A DNA stretch of 64,000 nt, from contig NZ_CADDWM010000015.1 of NCBI RefSeq assembly GCF_902809835.1, positions 885,238-949,237 on the forward strand, in the 5' to 3' direction. Positions within the stretch are counted from its first letter, which is position 1. Each line of letters begins with the position of its first letter. The notes beneath the pieces were generated by a model, which worked only from the letters and a program-made list of their open reading frames with translations, searched no databases and was not told the origin of the DNA. Origin of the DNA: Agromyces sp. Marseille-P2726. GTDB lineage: Bacteria; Actinomycetota; Actinomycetes; Actinomycetales; Microbacteriaceae. Shown piece by piece: positions 37,032 through 46,118 of the stretch. The position numbers were made by a program, and so were the translations under genes.

Positions 37032-37922
37032 TCAAGCCTCGACGGCCGCGTTCGACGCGCGCACCACGGCGAGGAAGTCCTGCACCCGCAACTGCTCGCC
37101 GCGGGACTGCGGATCGATGCCCGCTCGCTCGAGCGCGGTCGCGGCCGCTGCCGAAGACCCGCCGAGCGCCCCCGCCAGCGACTGACGGAGCATCTTGCGG
37201 CGCTGCTGGAACGCCGCGTCGACGAGGGCGAAGGTCGCCCGGCGCTCATCCTCGGTGCCGGGCTCCTCGCCACGCTCGAATCCGACGAGCACGGAGTCGA
37301 CGTTCGGCACGGGCCAGAACACCAGGCGTGAGACCTGCCCGACGGTCCGCCAGTCGCCGTACCAGGCCGCCTTCACGCTGGGTGCGCCGTAGACCTTCGA
37401 GCCGGGTTCGGCGGCGAGCCGATGGCCGACCTCGGCCTGCACCATCACGATGCCCGAACGCAGCGAAGGGAAGTGCTCGAGCAGGTGCAGCAGCACCGGG
37501 ACCGACACGTTGTACGGCAGATTGGCCACGAGCCGAACCGCATCCTCGGGCAGCTCGGTCACCCGAAGCGCATCGGCGTGCACGACGGAGAGCGTGCGTC
37601 CGGGCTGCATCACGCGCACGGTGTGGGGCAGCTGCTCGGCCAGTCGCCCATCGATCTCGACGGCCACGACGGATGCCCCTGCCTCGAGCAGCCCGAGCGT
37701 GAGCGAGCCGAGGCCCGGCCCGATCTCGAGCACCGTCTCACCGGGCTGCACCCCGGCGGTCTGGACGATGCGCCGCACCGTGTTGGCGTCGTGCACGAAG
37801 TTCTGCCCGAGCTTCTTCGTGGGCGTCACGTCGAGCAGGTGCGCCAGATCGCGGATCTCTGCGGGACCCAGGAGGCGGGGCGTGGCATCGACGCCCTCAG
37901 CCGCATGCCTGTGCGCGTTCAC
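37032..37922 (-). CDS. rsmA: 16S rRNA dimethyladenosine transferase (A1518/A1519)
   Basis: A 296-residue KsgA/RsmA methyltransferase that dimethylates two adjacent adenosines near the 3' end of 16S rRNA during 30S maturation. [17 protein letters not shown] (near 37-53), SAM-binding [19 protein letters not shown] (near 64-82), [15 protein letters not shown] and the catalytic [15 protein letters not shown] (near 134-148) are all visible. The GTG start lies 3 bp after the tatD stop. The actinobacterial rpf gene often found between tatD and rsmA is absent here. Confidence 0.95.
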   Translation of the reverse strand: MNAHRHAAEGVDATPRLLGPAEIRDLAHLLDVTPTKKLGQNFVHDANTVRRIVQTAGVQPGETVLEIGPGLGSLTLGLLEAGASVVAVEIDGRLAEQLPHTVRVMQPGRTLSVVHADALRVTELPEDAVRLVANLPYNVSVPVLLHLLEHFPSLRSGIVMVQAEVGHRLAAEPGSKVYGAPSVKAAWYGDWRTVGQVSRLVFWPVPNVDSVLVGFERGEEPGTEDERRATFALVDAAFQQRRKMLRQSLAGALGGSSAAAATALERAGIDPQSRGEQLRVQDFLAVVRASNAAVEA

Positions 37923-37925
37923 CGG

Positions 37926-38825
37926 CTACCCCCGTCGCCCCATTGCCCCCGACACGGGCTCATCATGCCACGGTCCGTACACCGCCACCGTGTTCGACGC
38001 GATCTGCGAGCAGAACTCGTCGAGATCGGCCTCGAGGGTTTCGGCCATGAACCGAATCGTGTGGGGCACCAGGTACGGCGCGTTCGGCCGACCGCGGAGG
38101 GGCACCGGGGTGAGGTACGGGGCATCCGTCTCGACCAGGATCCGATCGGTCGGGGCCGCCCGCAGGGCGTCGCGCAGGTTCTCGGCGTTCTTGAACGTGA
38201 CGTTCCCGGCGAACGAGACGTACCAGCCGGCCTCGGTCACCGTGCGCGCCAGCTGCGCGTCGCCCGAGAAGCAGTGGAAGACGGTGCGCTCGGGCGCGGC
38301 GACCCGGCGCAGCGTCTCGAGCACCTCGTGGTGTGCGTCGCGATCATGGATCTGCAGCGCGAGGCCGTGCCGCTTCGCGATCTCGATGTGCGCCTCGAAC
38401 GATCGGAACTGCGCGCCGCGCCCGCCCTCGCCCGTGCGGTAGAAATCGAGCCCGGTCTCGCCGATGGCCCGCACCCGGGGGCGCGCCGCGAGGTCATCGA
38501 TCGCAGCGAGGGAGTCGTCGAGCGTTCGGGATGCCTCGAGCTCGGGGGCCTCGTTGGGATGCAGCGCCACGGCGGCGAGCAGGCGCGGCTCGCGCTCGGC
38601 CACCTCGGCCGACCACCGGCTCGTCGCGACATCCGTGCCGACCTGCACCGCACCGAGGACCCCGACCGACGCCGCACGTTCGAGGTGCTCGTGCACCTCG
38701 AGCCACGGTACGCCGTGCCCGGGTTCGAGATGCGTGTGGTTGTCGTACACCCCGACCGCGAGCGGCGCGGGCGAGGCCGGGTACGCAGCGGCCTCCGAGC
38801 CCGCCGATGCGCCCGAGCCCGTCAC
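37926..38825 (-). CDS. tatD: TatD family metal-dependent hydrolase (DNase)
   Basis: A 299-residue amidohydrolase-fold protein. Metal ligands are YDNHTHLEPG (H-x-H, near 27-36), Glu in AIGETGLDFYRT (near 122), His in LALQIHDRDAHHEV (near 158), His in VFHCFSGDA (near 184) and Asp in ILVETDAPYLTP (near 234). Family members show 3'-5' exonuclease activity. The N-terminal 20 residues are an Ala/Ser-rich addition. The GTG start overlaps the metG stop (GTGA), so the gene is coupled to metG and followed by rsmA after 3 bp. Confidence 0.93.
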   Translation of the reverse strand: MTGSGASAGSEAAAYPASPAPLAVGVYDNHTHLEPGHGVPWLEVHEHLERAASVGVLGAVQVGTDVATSRWSAEVAEREPRLLAAVALHPNEAPELEASRTLDDSLAAIDDLAARPRVRAIGETGLDFYRTGEGGRGAQFRSFEAHIEIAKRHGLALQIHDRDAHHEVLETLRRVAAPERTVFHCFSGDAQLARTVTEAGWYVSFAGNVTFKNAENLRDALRAAPTDRILVETDAPYLTPVPLRGRPNAPYLVPHTIRFMAETLEADLDEFCSQIASNTVAVYGPWHDEPVSGAMGRRG

Positions 38826-40381
38826 ACCGAGACCTCGACGCGCGGGAAGAGCGCCTCGAGGGGCGCCACCCGATCGCCGACGGACCACTCGTGGGCGCGG
38901 TCGACGCGCTGCTCCTGCACGGTGCCCGGGGCGCCGAGGGCCGCCCAGAGCTTCGCGGTCGCCTGCGGCAGCACGGGCGAGAGCAGCACGGCGAGCGTGC
39001 CGAGGCCGTGGTACGCGGTGGCGAGGACGGTCTCGAGTCGCTCGCGCTGCTGCGGCTGCTTCGCGAGCGACCACGGCTCCTCGGCGGTCAGGTAGCCGTT
39101 CAGCGCATCGACGAGCTCCCATGCGGCCGCGATGGCGTCGTGGATCGCGAGCCGCTGGATGGCCGACCAGGAGGCCTGCGTCGCCCTCGTCTCGAGCTCG
39201 CCGATCTCACGGTCGGCGTCGGAGCGCTCGGCCGCTCGGGGCACCTCGCCGTCGCAGTACCGCGTGATCATCGCGATGACCCGGGAGGCGAGGTTGCCGA
39301 ATCCGTTGGCGAGTTCGGCCTGATACCGCGCCGCGAGGTCCTCCCACGAGAACGAGCCGTCCTGGCCGAAGTGGATGGCCCGCATGAAGTAGTAGCGGAA
39401 CGCATCCGACCCGAACGTGTCGGTGATCTGCGAGGGAGCGATGCCCGTGAGCTTGGACTTCGACATCTTCTCGCCGCCGACGAGGAGCCAGCCGTGGCCG
39501 AACACGCCGCGGGGCACTTCGAGGCCCGCAGCCATGAGCATGGCCGGCCAGATCACGGCGTGGAACCGCAGGATGTCTTTACCGACGATGTGCTGTGCCG
39601 GCCACCGGCGCGCGAACTCAGCGTCATCCTCGCCGTAGCCGACAGCCGTGATGTAGTTCAGCAGTGCGTCGAACCACACGTAGACGACGTGCGTGTCGTC
39701 CCAGGGGACCTTGACGCCCCAGTCGAACGTCGACCGGGAGATCGAGAGATCGGCGAGCCCCGACCGCACCCAGCCCAGCACCTCGTTGCGCGCCGACTCG
39801 GGCTGCACGAAGTCGGGCCGCTCCTCGTAGAGGGCGAGCAGCCGATCGGCGAACGCCGACGTGCGGAAGAAGTAGTTCTTCTCGTGCAGACGCTCGACGG
39901 GCTTCGAGTGGATGGCGCACACGAGCTGACCCTCGTACTCGCCGACGCCGGGCACGAGCTCGGACTCCTGCTTGTACTCCTCGCAGCCGACGCAGTAGTA
40001 GCCCTCGTACTCGCCGGTGTAGATGTGGCCGTCGTCGTAGAGCTGCTGCAGGAACTTCTGGACGTTGAGCTCGTGGCGTGCGTCGGTGGTGCGGATGAAG
40101 TCGTCGTTCGCCACGTCGATCGTCTCGAGCAGCGGCTTCCAGGCCTCGTCCACGAGCTTGTCGGCCCACTCCTTCGGGGTCACGCCGTTGGCGGTGGCGG
40201 TGCGCAGGATCTTCTGGCCGTGCTCGTCGGTGCCGGTGAGCATCCACGTGTCCTCGCCCGCCTGGCGGTGCCACCGTGCGAGCACGTCGGCCGCCACCTC
40301 GGTGTACGCGTGCCCGATGTGGGGCACGTCGTTCACGTAGAAGATGGGCGTGGTGATGTAGAACGAGGAGGCGTCGGCCAT
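38822..40381 (-). CDS. metG: methionyl-tRNA synthetase
   Basis: A 519-residue class I synthetase. The HIGH motif is in YVNDVPHIGHAYTEVAADVLARWHR (near 14-38), KMSKSKLTG (near 305) is the KMSKS loop, and the connective peptide contains a single zinc-knuckle candidate YYCVGCEEY...QLVCAIH (near 127-155). There is no C-terminal EMAP-like tRNA-binding domain, as is usual for short actinobacterial MetRS. It heads metG-tatD-rsmA, 84 bp downstream of an oxidoreductase gene. Confidence 0.96.
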   Translation of the reverse strand: MADASSFYITTPIFYVNDVPHIGHAYTEVAADVLARWHRQAGEDTWMLTGTDEHGQKILRTATANGVTPKEWADKLVDEAWKPLLETIDVANDDFIRTTDARHELNVQKFLQQLYDDGHIYTGEYEGYYCVGCEEYKQESELVPGVGEYEGQLVCAIHSKPVERLHEKNYFFRTSAFADRLLALYEERPDFVQPESARNEVLGWVRSGLADLSISRSTFDWGVKVPWDDTHVVYVWFDALLNYITAVGYGEDDAEFARRWPAQHIVGKDILRFHAVIWPAMLMAAGLEVPRGVFGHGWLLVGGEKMSKSKLTGIAPSQITDTFGSDAFRYYFMRAIHFGQDGSFSWEDLAARYQAELANGFGNLASRVIAMITRYCDGEVPRAAERSDADREIGELETRATQASWSAIQRLAIHDAIAAAWELVDALNGYLTAEEPWSLAKQPQQRERLETVLATAYHGLGTLAVLLSPVLPQATAKLWAALGAPGTVQEQRVDRAHEWSVGDRVAPLEALFPRVEVSV

Positions 40382-40465
40382 GCGCTCAATCCTATGGGCG
40401 CGGGGATGCCACCCCTTCCGGGTTACGGCCGGCGGGCGGGCGGCGGGTTGCGGCTGACGGGCCGG

Positions 40466-41545
40466 CTACGCCTTGCGGGCCCGTTCCTCCCGATGCCGTC
40501 GCCGCACGCTGCCGTCGCCGATCGCGGGCGGCACCGCCTCCTCGACCTCCAGGTGCTCGTGGGGCGTCGGCACGCCGAGCGTCACGTCCTGCTCCTTGAT
40601 CTCGGGTTCGCGCACGCGCTGGCCCGGGTAGTCGACGACCCTCAACCCGAGCACGATCTTGCCCGGCGCCTCTCGCTTGTCGAGGGCTCGGTAGGCGTCG
40701 GCCACGCGATCGAGCGGGAACACGTCGGCGATGGGCAGCCGGATGCGCCGGGCTGCGGCGAGCGCGGCCACCCTGCCGAGCGCGACGACGTCGCCCGGGG
40801 ATAGCCGCACGGCGCCGTGCTCGTCGACGGCGTCCCAGTCGAGCACGGTGAGGATGCGCGCGGCCGGCACGCCGAGCGCCTTCGCCTCGCGGGCCTGGCC
40901 GCCCAGGAAGTCGATGAACGCGCTGATCGGCCGCTCGGTGAGCGCGCGAACCCGCTCGGCAAGGCCGGGCCCGTACGCGGTCGGGATCACGCCGAACTGG
41001 CGCAGGAAGTCGAACCGCTCCTCGGCGCTCGTGCCGATGACGGTGGCGCCGCGCATGCGCGCGAACTGCGCGGCGAGACATCCGAGTCCGCCGGCGGCAG
41101 CCGTGATGACGACCGTGTCCGCAGGACCGAGGTTCAGCCCCTCGACGGCGTTCCACGCGGTGGTGCCCGCCGTGTACAGCGAGCCCGCCACCTCCCACGA
41201 GAGGGCGGGCGGTCGCTCGAGCAGCTGCGTCTCGGGCACGACGACGTGCGTGGCCTGGGCGCCGTGGTCGACGAAGCCCATGACCTCGTCACCCCGTGAG
41301 AACCTCGTGGCACCAGGACCGGTCGCGATGACCACCCCGGCGAGGTCGCGCCCCTGCGGCCACGGGAGTGCCACCGGCCAGCGCTCGGGATGCTCGCCCC
41401 GGCGCATCGCGCTCTCGACGGGGTTCAGGCCGGTGGCGAACACCTCGACGAGCACCTCTCCGTCACCGGGATCGGGCGTGGACACCTCGACCACCTCGAG
41501 CATCTCGGGGCCGCCGAACTGGGAGAACCTGACTGCGTGCGCCAT
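40466..41545 (-). CDS. zinc-independent MDR-family NADP-dependent oxidoreductase
   Basis: A 359-residue quinone-oxidoreductase-like enzyme. The N-terminal catalytic fold begins MAHAVRFSQFGGPEMLEVVEV, and the NADP-binding loop is ITAAAGGLGCLAAQFARMRG (near 140-159). Structural zinc cysteines are absent. After the normal fold ends near residue 310, a polar charged tail of about 45 residues (EPEIKEQDVTLGVPT to RRRHREERARKA) follows. A GGAGG lies before ATG 41545. It sits between rsmI and metG, an insertion into a usually contiguous neighbourhood. Substrate unknown. Confidence 0.85.
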   Translation of the reverse strand: MAHAVRFSQFGGPEMLEVVEVSTPDPGDGEVLVEVFATGLNPVESAMRRGEHPERWPVALPWPQGRDLAGVVIATGPGATRFSRGDEVMGFVDHGAQATHVVVPETQLLERPPALSWEVAGSLYTAGTTAWNAVEGLNLGPADTVVITAAAGGLGCLAAQFARMRGATVIGTSAEERFDFLRQFGVIPTAYGPGLAERVRALTERPISAFIDFLGGQAREAKALGVPAARILTVLDWDAVDEHGAVRLSPGDVVALGRVAALAAARRIRLPIADVFPLDRVADAYRALDKREAPGKIVLGLRVVDYPGQRVREPEIKEQDVTLGVPTPHEHLEVEEAVPPAIGDGSVRRRHREERARKA

Positions 41546-41576
41546 CGGACACCTCCACGGTCGTGCCGTACTGCCA

Positions 41577-42455
41577 TCATCCCCCATTTCGAGGGACAAC
41601 GGGCGGATTCAGCCGTCGATCGGCGTCGGCCCGCGGCGAGCGGCGAGCGGCGAGCGCAGCCTCGTACAGGTCTCGCCGGCCCAGCCCGCTCTCGGCGGCG
41701 ACGAGCGTCGCGGCATCCTTCAGCCGGGTACCGGATGCCGCGAGCTCGAGCACGCGCTCCAGCGCGCCCGCTGCGTCCGCCCGCTCGGCTGCCGCACCAC
41801 CGACGACGATGCAGATCTCGCCCCGCACGCCCCCGGATGCCCACGCGGCGAGCTCGCCGAGGCCACCACGGCGCACCTCCTCGTGCAGCTTGGTGAGCTC
41901 GCGGCAGACCGCCGCCGGACGATCGGGCCCGAAGGCGTCCGCGAGGGCGTCGAGACTCGCGGCGAGGCGCGACGGCGCCTCGAAGAAGACGAGGGTGCGC
42001 CGGTCCATCGCGAGTTCGGCGACGCGGCGGGCGCGATCACCCGCCTTGCGCGGAAGGAATCCCTCGAAGGCGAAGCGGTCGGTCGGCAGGCCGGAGACGG
42101 CGAGCGCCGTGATCACCGCCGACGGGCCCGGGATCGCCGTGACGTCGACGCCGGCGGCAACGGCTGCCTGCACGAGCGGGAAGCCGGGGTCGGAGACGGT
42201 CGGCATGCCGGCGTCGCTCAGCACGAGCAGGTCCCGATCACGGGCGAGCTCCACGAGCTCGTCCGCCTTCTGGCGCTCGTTGTGCTCGTGGAGGGCGATC
42301 AGTCGCGGCCGATTCCGGATGCCGAGGCCGGCGAGCAGGCGCTGCGTGACGCGCGTGTCCTCCGAGGCCACGACGTCGGCGTGCTCGAGCGCGTCGCGGA
42401 GCCGGACCGATGCGTCGCCGAGGTTGCCGATGGGCGTCGCCGCGAGGATGATCAT
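41577..42455 (-). CDS. rsmI: 16S rRNA (cytidine-1402-2'-O)-methyltransferase
   Basis: A 292-residue SAM-dependent methyltransferase of the tetrapyrrole-methylase fold that modifies C1402 in the 30S P site. ILAATPIGNLGDASVRLRDALEHADVVASEDTRVT (near 3-37), LIALHEHNE, LLVLSDAGMPTVSDPG (near 73-88) and IPGPSAVITALAVSGLPTDRFAFEGFLPRK (near 104-133) are the hallmark blocks. ATG 42455 is chosen because MIILAATPIGN matches family N-termini; an ATG six codons earlier exists. It is divergent from pmt with a 49-bp gap, the conserved actinobacterial arrangement. Confidence 0.95.
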   Translation of the reverse strand: MIILAATPIGNLGDASVRLRDALEHADVVASEDTRVTQRLLAGLGIRNRPRLIALHEHNERQKADELVELARDRDLLVLSDAGMPTVSDPGFPLVQAAVAAGVDVTAIPGPSAVITALAVSGLPTDRFAFEGFLPRKAGDRARRVAELAMDRRTLVFFEAPSRLAASLDALADAFGPDRPAAVCRELTKLHEEVRRGGLGELAAWASGGVRGEICIVVGGAAAERADAAGALERVLELAASGTRLKDAATLVAAESGLGRRDLYEAALAARRSPRADADRRLNPPVVPRNGG

Positions 42456-42492
42456 GCACCCAGTGTCCCGCACGGCGTCTCGCGGCCCCGAT

Positions 42493-42498
42493 TACGCT
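42493..42498 (+). promoter_or_regulatory. -10 box TACGCT for pmt
   Basis: TACGCT fits the actinobacterial TANNNT consensus and ends 6 nt before the pmt ATG at 42505, so the transcript would start at the start codon. No Shine-Dalgarno is present in the gap. Confidence 0.55.
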
Positions 42499-42504
42499 TG
42501 GCGC

Positions 42505-44136
42505 ATGGGTGCAGTGGCCGACGAGCGCGAGCAGGTCGAGGCACACGACGAACCCACCCATCCGACCGAGGCTCGCGGCACCCGCCTCGACGCATGGTGG
42601 GCGCGCATCCTCTCGACGCCGCGTCGGCGTGCGCTCTGGTACTGGGGCGGGCCGCTGCTCGTGACCCTGCTCGCCGCCGTGCTGCGATTCTGGAACCTCG
42701 GCCACCCGCAGGCCATCGTCTTCGACGAGACCTACTACGTGAAGGATGCCTGGACGCTCCTGCAGAACGGCTACGAATCCGATTGGCCCGAAGGAGCCGA
42801 CGAGGACTTCGCGCGCGGTGACACGGGCATCTTCCTGGATGAACCGACGTACGTCGTGCATCCGCCGCTCGGCAAGTGGCTGATCTCGCTCGGCATGGCG
42901 GCCTTCGGCGCCGGCGATGCCTTCTGGTGGCGCGCGTCGACGGCGCTCGCGGGCACCGCGGCGGTGTTCCTCGTCGCACTGGTCGCCCGGCGGCTCTGGG
43001 CTTCGACGGTCGTCGCGGTGATCGCCGCGTTCCTGCTCGCGGTCGACGGCAACGCGATCGTGATGTCGCGCGTGGCGCTCCTCGACACGTGGCTCATGCT
43101 GTTCACCCTGCTCGGGTTCTGGTTCGTGCTGCTCGATCGCGACGATGCCCGGCGCCGGCTCGAGCAGCACCTGGGCGAAGCCCGAGCCGCCGGCCGCGAT
43201 CCGCACTACGGCCCCGCGCTGTGGGCTCGACCATGGGTCGTCGCGGCGGGAGCGGCGTTCGGGGCGGCGTGCGCGGTGAAGTGGTCGGGGCTCTGGTTCC
43301 TGGCGGCGTTCGGCGTCTACCTCGTCGTCGTGGATGCGGTCGCGCGACGACGGGCCGGAGTGCCGTTCTGGTTCACCGGCGCCGTGCTGAAGCAGGGTCC
43401 CATCACGTTCGTGCTGCTCGTTCCGGTGGCCGTGGCGGTCTACCTCGCCTCCTGGACGGGCTGGTTCGCCACCTCCGGCGGGTACTACCGGCAGTGGGCC
43501 GAGGAGGCTGCGAACCGGGCCACTGGGTTCTTCTCATGGGTGCCCACGGCACTGCAGAGCCTCTGGCACTACCACCAGTCGGCGTACCAGTACCACGTCG
43601 GCGTCCACGCCGAGCACCCGTCGGAGGCGAATCCGCTGACGTGGCTCATCATGTTCAAGCCGACGAACATGTACTTCCACGCCATCGAGGACGGCTCGGG
43701 CGGATGCGGCGCCGACACGTGCTGGGAATCCATCATCGGCATCGGCAACCCGCTCATCTGGTGGGCGGCGGCCGCGGCATCCGTGTACCTCATCTACCGG
43801 CTGGTGCGCTACCGGGAGTGGCAGGTCGGCGCGATCCTGCTCGGTCTCGCCGCGGGATACCTGCCCTGGCTCGCCTACCTCGACCGCACGGTGTTCCAGT
43901 TCTACTCGATCGCGTTCCAGCCCTACACCATGCTCGCGCTCGCGGCGGTGATCGCCCTCATCCTCGGCCGACGCGACGACGCCACGTGGCGACGCGAGCG
44001 CGGCATCGCGACGGTGACGATCTTCCTCGTCTTCGTGCTGCTCGTCTCGGCCTTCTACTACCCGATCTGGACTGGCATTGCGGTGACGCCCGAGTTCCGG
44101 CAGCTGCACTTCTGGGCGCCCAGTTGGGCGACGTGA
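42505..44136 (+). CDS. pmt: polyprenyl-phosphate-mannose protein mannosyltransferase (PMT)
   Basis: A 543-residue GT39 membrane enzyme that O-mannosylates Ser/Thr of proteins during Sec export, using polyprenyl-phosphate mannose. The catalytic Asp-Glu motif is in IVFDETYYVKDAW (near 72-84), followed by VVHPPLGKWLI (near 117-127) and SRVALLDTWLMLFTLLGFW (near 193-211). About ten transmembrane helices are visible, with the PMT C-terminal domain from 330 on. It begins with a polar His/Glu-rich cytoplasmic segment. It is divergent from rsmI and its stop overlaps the yeiH start. Confidence 0.94.
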   Translation: MGAVADEREQVEAHDEPTHPTEARGTRLDAWWARILSTPRRRALWYWGGPLLVTLLAAVLRFWNLGHPQAIVFDETYYVKDAWTLLQNGYESDWPEGADEDFARGDTGIFLDEPTYVVHPPLGKWLISLGMAAFGAGDAFWWRASTALAGTAAVFLVALVARRLWASTVVAVIAAFLLAVDGNAIVMSRVALLDTWLMLFTLLGFWFVLLDRDDARRRLEQHLGEARAAGRDPHYGPALWARPWVVAAGAAFGAACAVKWSGLWFLAAFGVYLVVVDAVARRRAGVPFWFTGAVLKQGPITFVLLVPVAVAVYLASWTGWFATSGGYYRQWAEEAANRATGFFSWVPTALQSLWHYHQSAYQYHVGVHAEHPSEANPLTWLIMFKPTNMYFHAIEDGSGGCGADTCWESIIGIGNPLIWWAAAAASVYLIYRLVRYREWQVGAILLGLAAGYLPWLAYLDRTVFQFYSIAFQPYTMLALAAVIALILGRRDDATWRRERGIATVTIFLVFVLLVSAFYYPIWTGIAVTPEFRQLHFWAPSWAT

Positions 44137-45134
44137 TGCGCCGGGTCCGCCCGAGCGCACGACTGCTGCCCGGCGCGACTGCCGCCGCGATCGCGGCCGC
44201 CGTGTCCTGGTCGGTGCACCTCGCCGTGCCGGCCGTGCCGCTCCTCACCGCCGCGGTGGCGCTCGGCATCCTCGTCGGCCAGGTCCCGGCGCTGCGACCG
44301 GCACTCGACGGGGGGCTGCGGCCCGGCCTCCGGATGGCGGCGCGTCGGCTGCTGCGCATCGGCATCGTGCTGCTCGGGCTCGAGCTCAGCCTCGTCGACA
44401 TCGCCGCCCTCGGATGGCTGACGATCGCGACCACGGTGGCCGTGGTCGTCGTGACGTTCGCGGGCACGATCGGCCTCGGCCGCGCCATGGGCCTGCCCGG
44501 CCACCAGCCGCTCCTCGTCGCGAGCGGGTTCTCGATCTGCGGCGTCTCGGCGATCGGGGCGATGGGGGCCGCGGTGCGGGCGCGGCACGAGGAGCAGGCG
44601 GTGCCCGTCGCGCTCGTCACGCTGTGCGGCACGCTGGCGATCGCCGTGCTGCCCGTGCTGTGGCATCCGCTCGGCCTCTCGGCCATCGGGTTCGGGCACT
44701 GGGTCGGCGCCGGCGTGCACGACGTGGGGCAGGTCGTCGCGACCGCGCAGCTCGCCGGTACCGCAGCCCTCGCCGTGGCGGTCGTCGTGAAGCTCACTCG
44801 CGTGCTGCTGCTCGCCCCGATGGTCGCGATCACCACAGCGGTCGAACGACGCAGGGCGGCGGATGCCGCGGGCCCGCGCCCCGCGATCGTGCCGGTGTTC
44901 GTGGTCGGGGTCCTCGCCGCCGTGCTGCTCAACACGCTGGTGCCGCTGCCCGAGTGGCTGCTCACCGGAGCGGAGTTCGTGCAGACCGCGCTGCTCGCGA
45001 TGGCGCTGTTCGCGCTGGGCGCGGCCATCCGGTTCGCGGAGCTCGCCGTCACCGGCTGGCGGGCGCTCGTCACCGGGCTCACGTCGTGGGTGCTCGTCGC
45101 CGCGCTGGCGTACGGGGCCGTGCTGCTGGGGTGA
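44136..45134 (+). CDS. YeiH family putative sulfate exporter (UPF0324)
   Basis: A 332-residue polytopic membrane protein with about ten helices. ALRPALDGGLRPGLRMAARRLLRIGIVLLGLELSL (near 48-82), VASGFSICGVSAIGAMGAAV (near 127-146) and GAGVHDVGQVVATAQL (near 190-205) are the characteristic UPF0324/YeiH blocks. The family is named a putative sulfate exporter; transport substrate is unproven. Its ATG overlaps the pmt stop by 1 nt (TGATG), so it is co-transcribed with pmt; the functional link is unclear. Confidence 0.88.
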   Translation: MRRVRPSARLLPGATAAAIAAAVSWSVHLAVPAVPLLTAAVALGILVGQVPALRPALDGGLRPGLRMAARRLLRIGIVLLGLELSLVDIAALGWLTIATTVAVVVVTFAGTIGLGRAMGLPGHQPLLVASGFSICGVSAIGAMGAAVRARHEEQAVPVALVTLCGTLAIAVLPVLWHPLGLSAIGFGHWVGAGVHDVGQVVATAQLAGTAALAVAVVVKLTRVLLLAPMVAITTAVERRRAADAAGPRPAIVPVFVVGVLAAVLLNTLVPLPEWLLTGAEFVQTALLAMALFALGAAIRFAELAVTGWRALVTGLTSWVLVAALAYGAVLLG

Positions 45135-45152
45135 GGGCTGAAGCACGCACCG

Positions 45153-46118
45153 TCACACCGTGAGCACGAGCTTGCCGCGCACGTCGCCCGCCTCGAACCG
45201 ACGGATCGCTTCCGCGGCATCCGCGAGGGCGAAGGTGCGATCCACCACCGGTGTCACGTCGCCGGCCTCGATGTAGCGCGCCAGCTCGGCGAGATCGTCG
45301 CCGTTGCGGCGGGCGGCGAGCGGGCGGAGTCGCTGCGAGACGAACGGGTTCACGAACGATGCCCGGATGATGCGCCCGAACGGGCCGAACACCGCCCCGC
45401 CCGTGCCCGACGAGAGCACGAGCGTGCCACGCTCCGTCAGCGCGCGGCGGATGCGGCCGAGCGGGTGGTCGGCGACCAGGTCGAAGATGGCGTCGTAGCG
45501 GCCCCAGGCCGCGGTGAAGTCGTCGCGGGTGTAGTCGATGACATGGTCGGCGCCGATCGCGCGCACATGGTCTGCCTTCGAGCCACGGCACACGCCGGTC
45601 ACCTCAGCGCCCATCGCCTTGGCGAGCTGCACGGCGAATCCGCCCACTCCTCCCGACGCGCCGTTCACCAGCACGTGCCGGCCGGGGCGGACGTCGGCGA
45701 GGCGCCAACCCTGCAGCGCGGTCGTGCCCGACACGGGCACGGCGGCCGCGTGAACCGCATCGATGTTCGAGGGCCGTCGGGCGACGAAGCGCTCGGCGAC
45801 CGCCACCAGCTCGGCGTAACCGCCCTGGTCGGACTCCGCGTACACCGGGTCACCGACCGCGAATCGCGTGACCGACGGACCCACGGCCTCGACGACGCCC
45901 GCGACATCCCGCCCGATGATCGGTCGCTTCGGATGCCGCAGGCCGAACGCCAGGCGCACCGCCCTCGGCACGCCCCGCATCAGGAGCGCATCTCCTGCGC
46001 TCACGGCGACGGCCTCCACTCGGATCAGCACCTCGTCGTCGGAGGGGATCGGAGCCTCGACTTCGGCGAGGGCGAGCACCTCGGGTCCGCCGTATCGACG
46101 CTGTGCGATCGCCCTCAC
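45153..46118 (-). CDS. NAD(P)-dependent quinone-oxidoreductase-like alcohol dehydrogenase
   Basis: A 321-residue MDR-superfamily protein. The N-terminal GroES-like fold MRAIAQRRYGGPEVLALAEVEAP and GRDVAGVVEAVGPSVTRFAVGD (near 70-91) precede the NADPH loop LVNGASGGVGGFAVQLAKAMGAEV (near 148-171). There are no zinc cysteines, so it is of the quinone-reductase type. It overlaps the upstream homologous gene by 4 bp (GTGA); the two are probably products of an old tandem duplication and share the pattern Y-T-R-D-D-F. Last gene of the operon; substrate unknown. Confidence 0.88.
   Translation of the reverse strand: MRAIAQRRYGGPEVLALAEVEAPIPSDDEVLIRVEAVAVSAGDALLMRGVPRAVRLAFGLRHPKRPIIGRDVAGVVEAVGPSVTRFAVGDPVYAESDQGGYAELVAVAERFVARRPSNIDAVHAAAVPVSGTTALQGWRLADVRPGRHVLVNGASGGVGGFAVQLAKAMGAEVTGVCRGSKADHVRAIGADHVIDYTRDDFTAAWGRYDAIFDLVADHPLGRIRRALTERGTLVLSSGTGGAVFGPFGRIIRASFVNPFVSQRLRPLAARRNGDDLAELARYIEAGDVTPVVDRTFALADAAEAIRRFEAGDVRGKLVLTV

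Noticed and set aside
37922..37926. Missing rpf between tatD and rsmA as a gene loss
   Set aside because: The 3-bp junction leaves no remnant, and presence of rpf varies among actinobacteria, so no loss event can be shown from this window.
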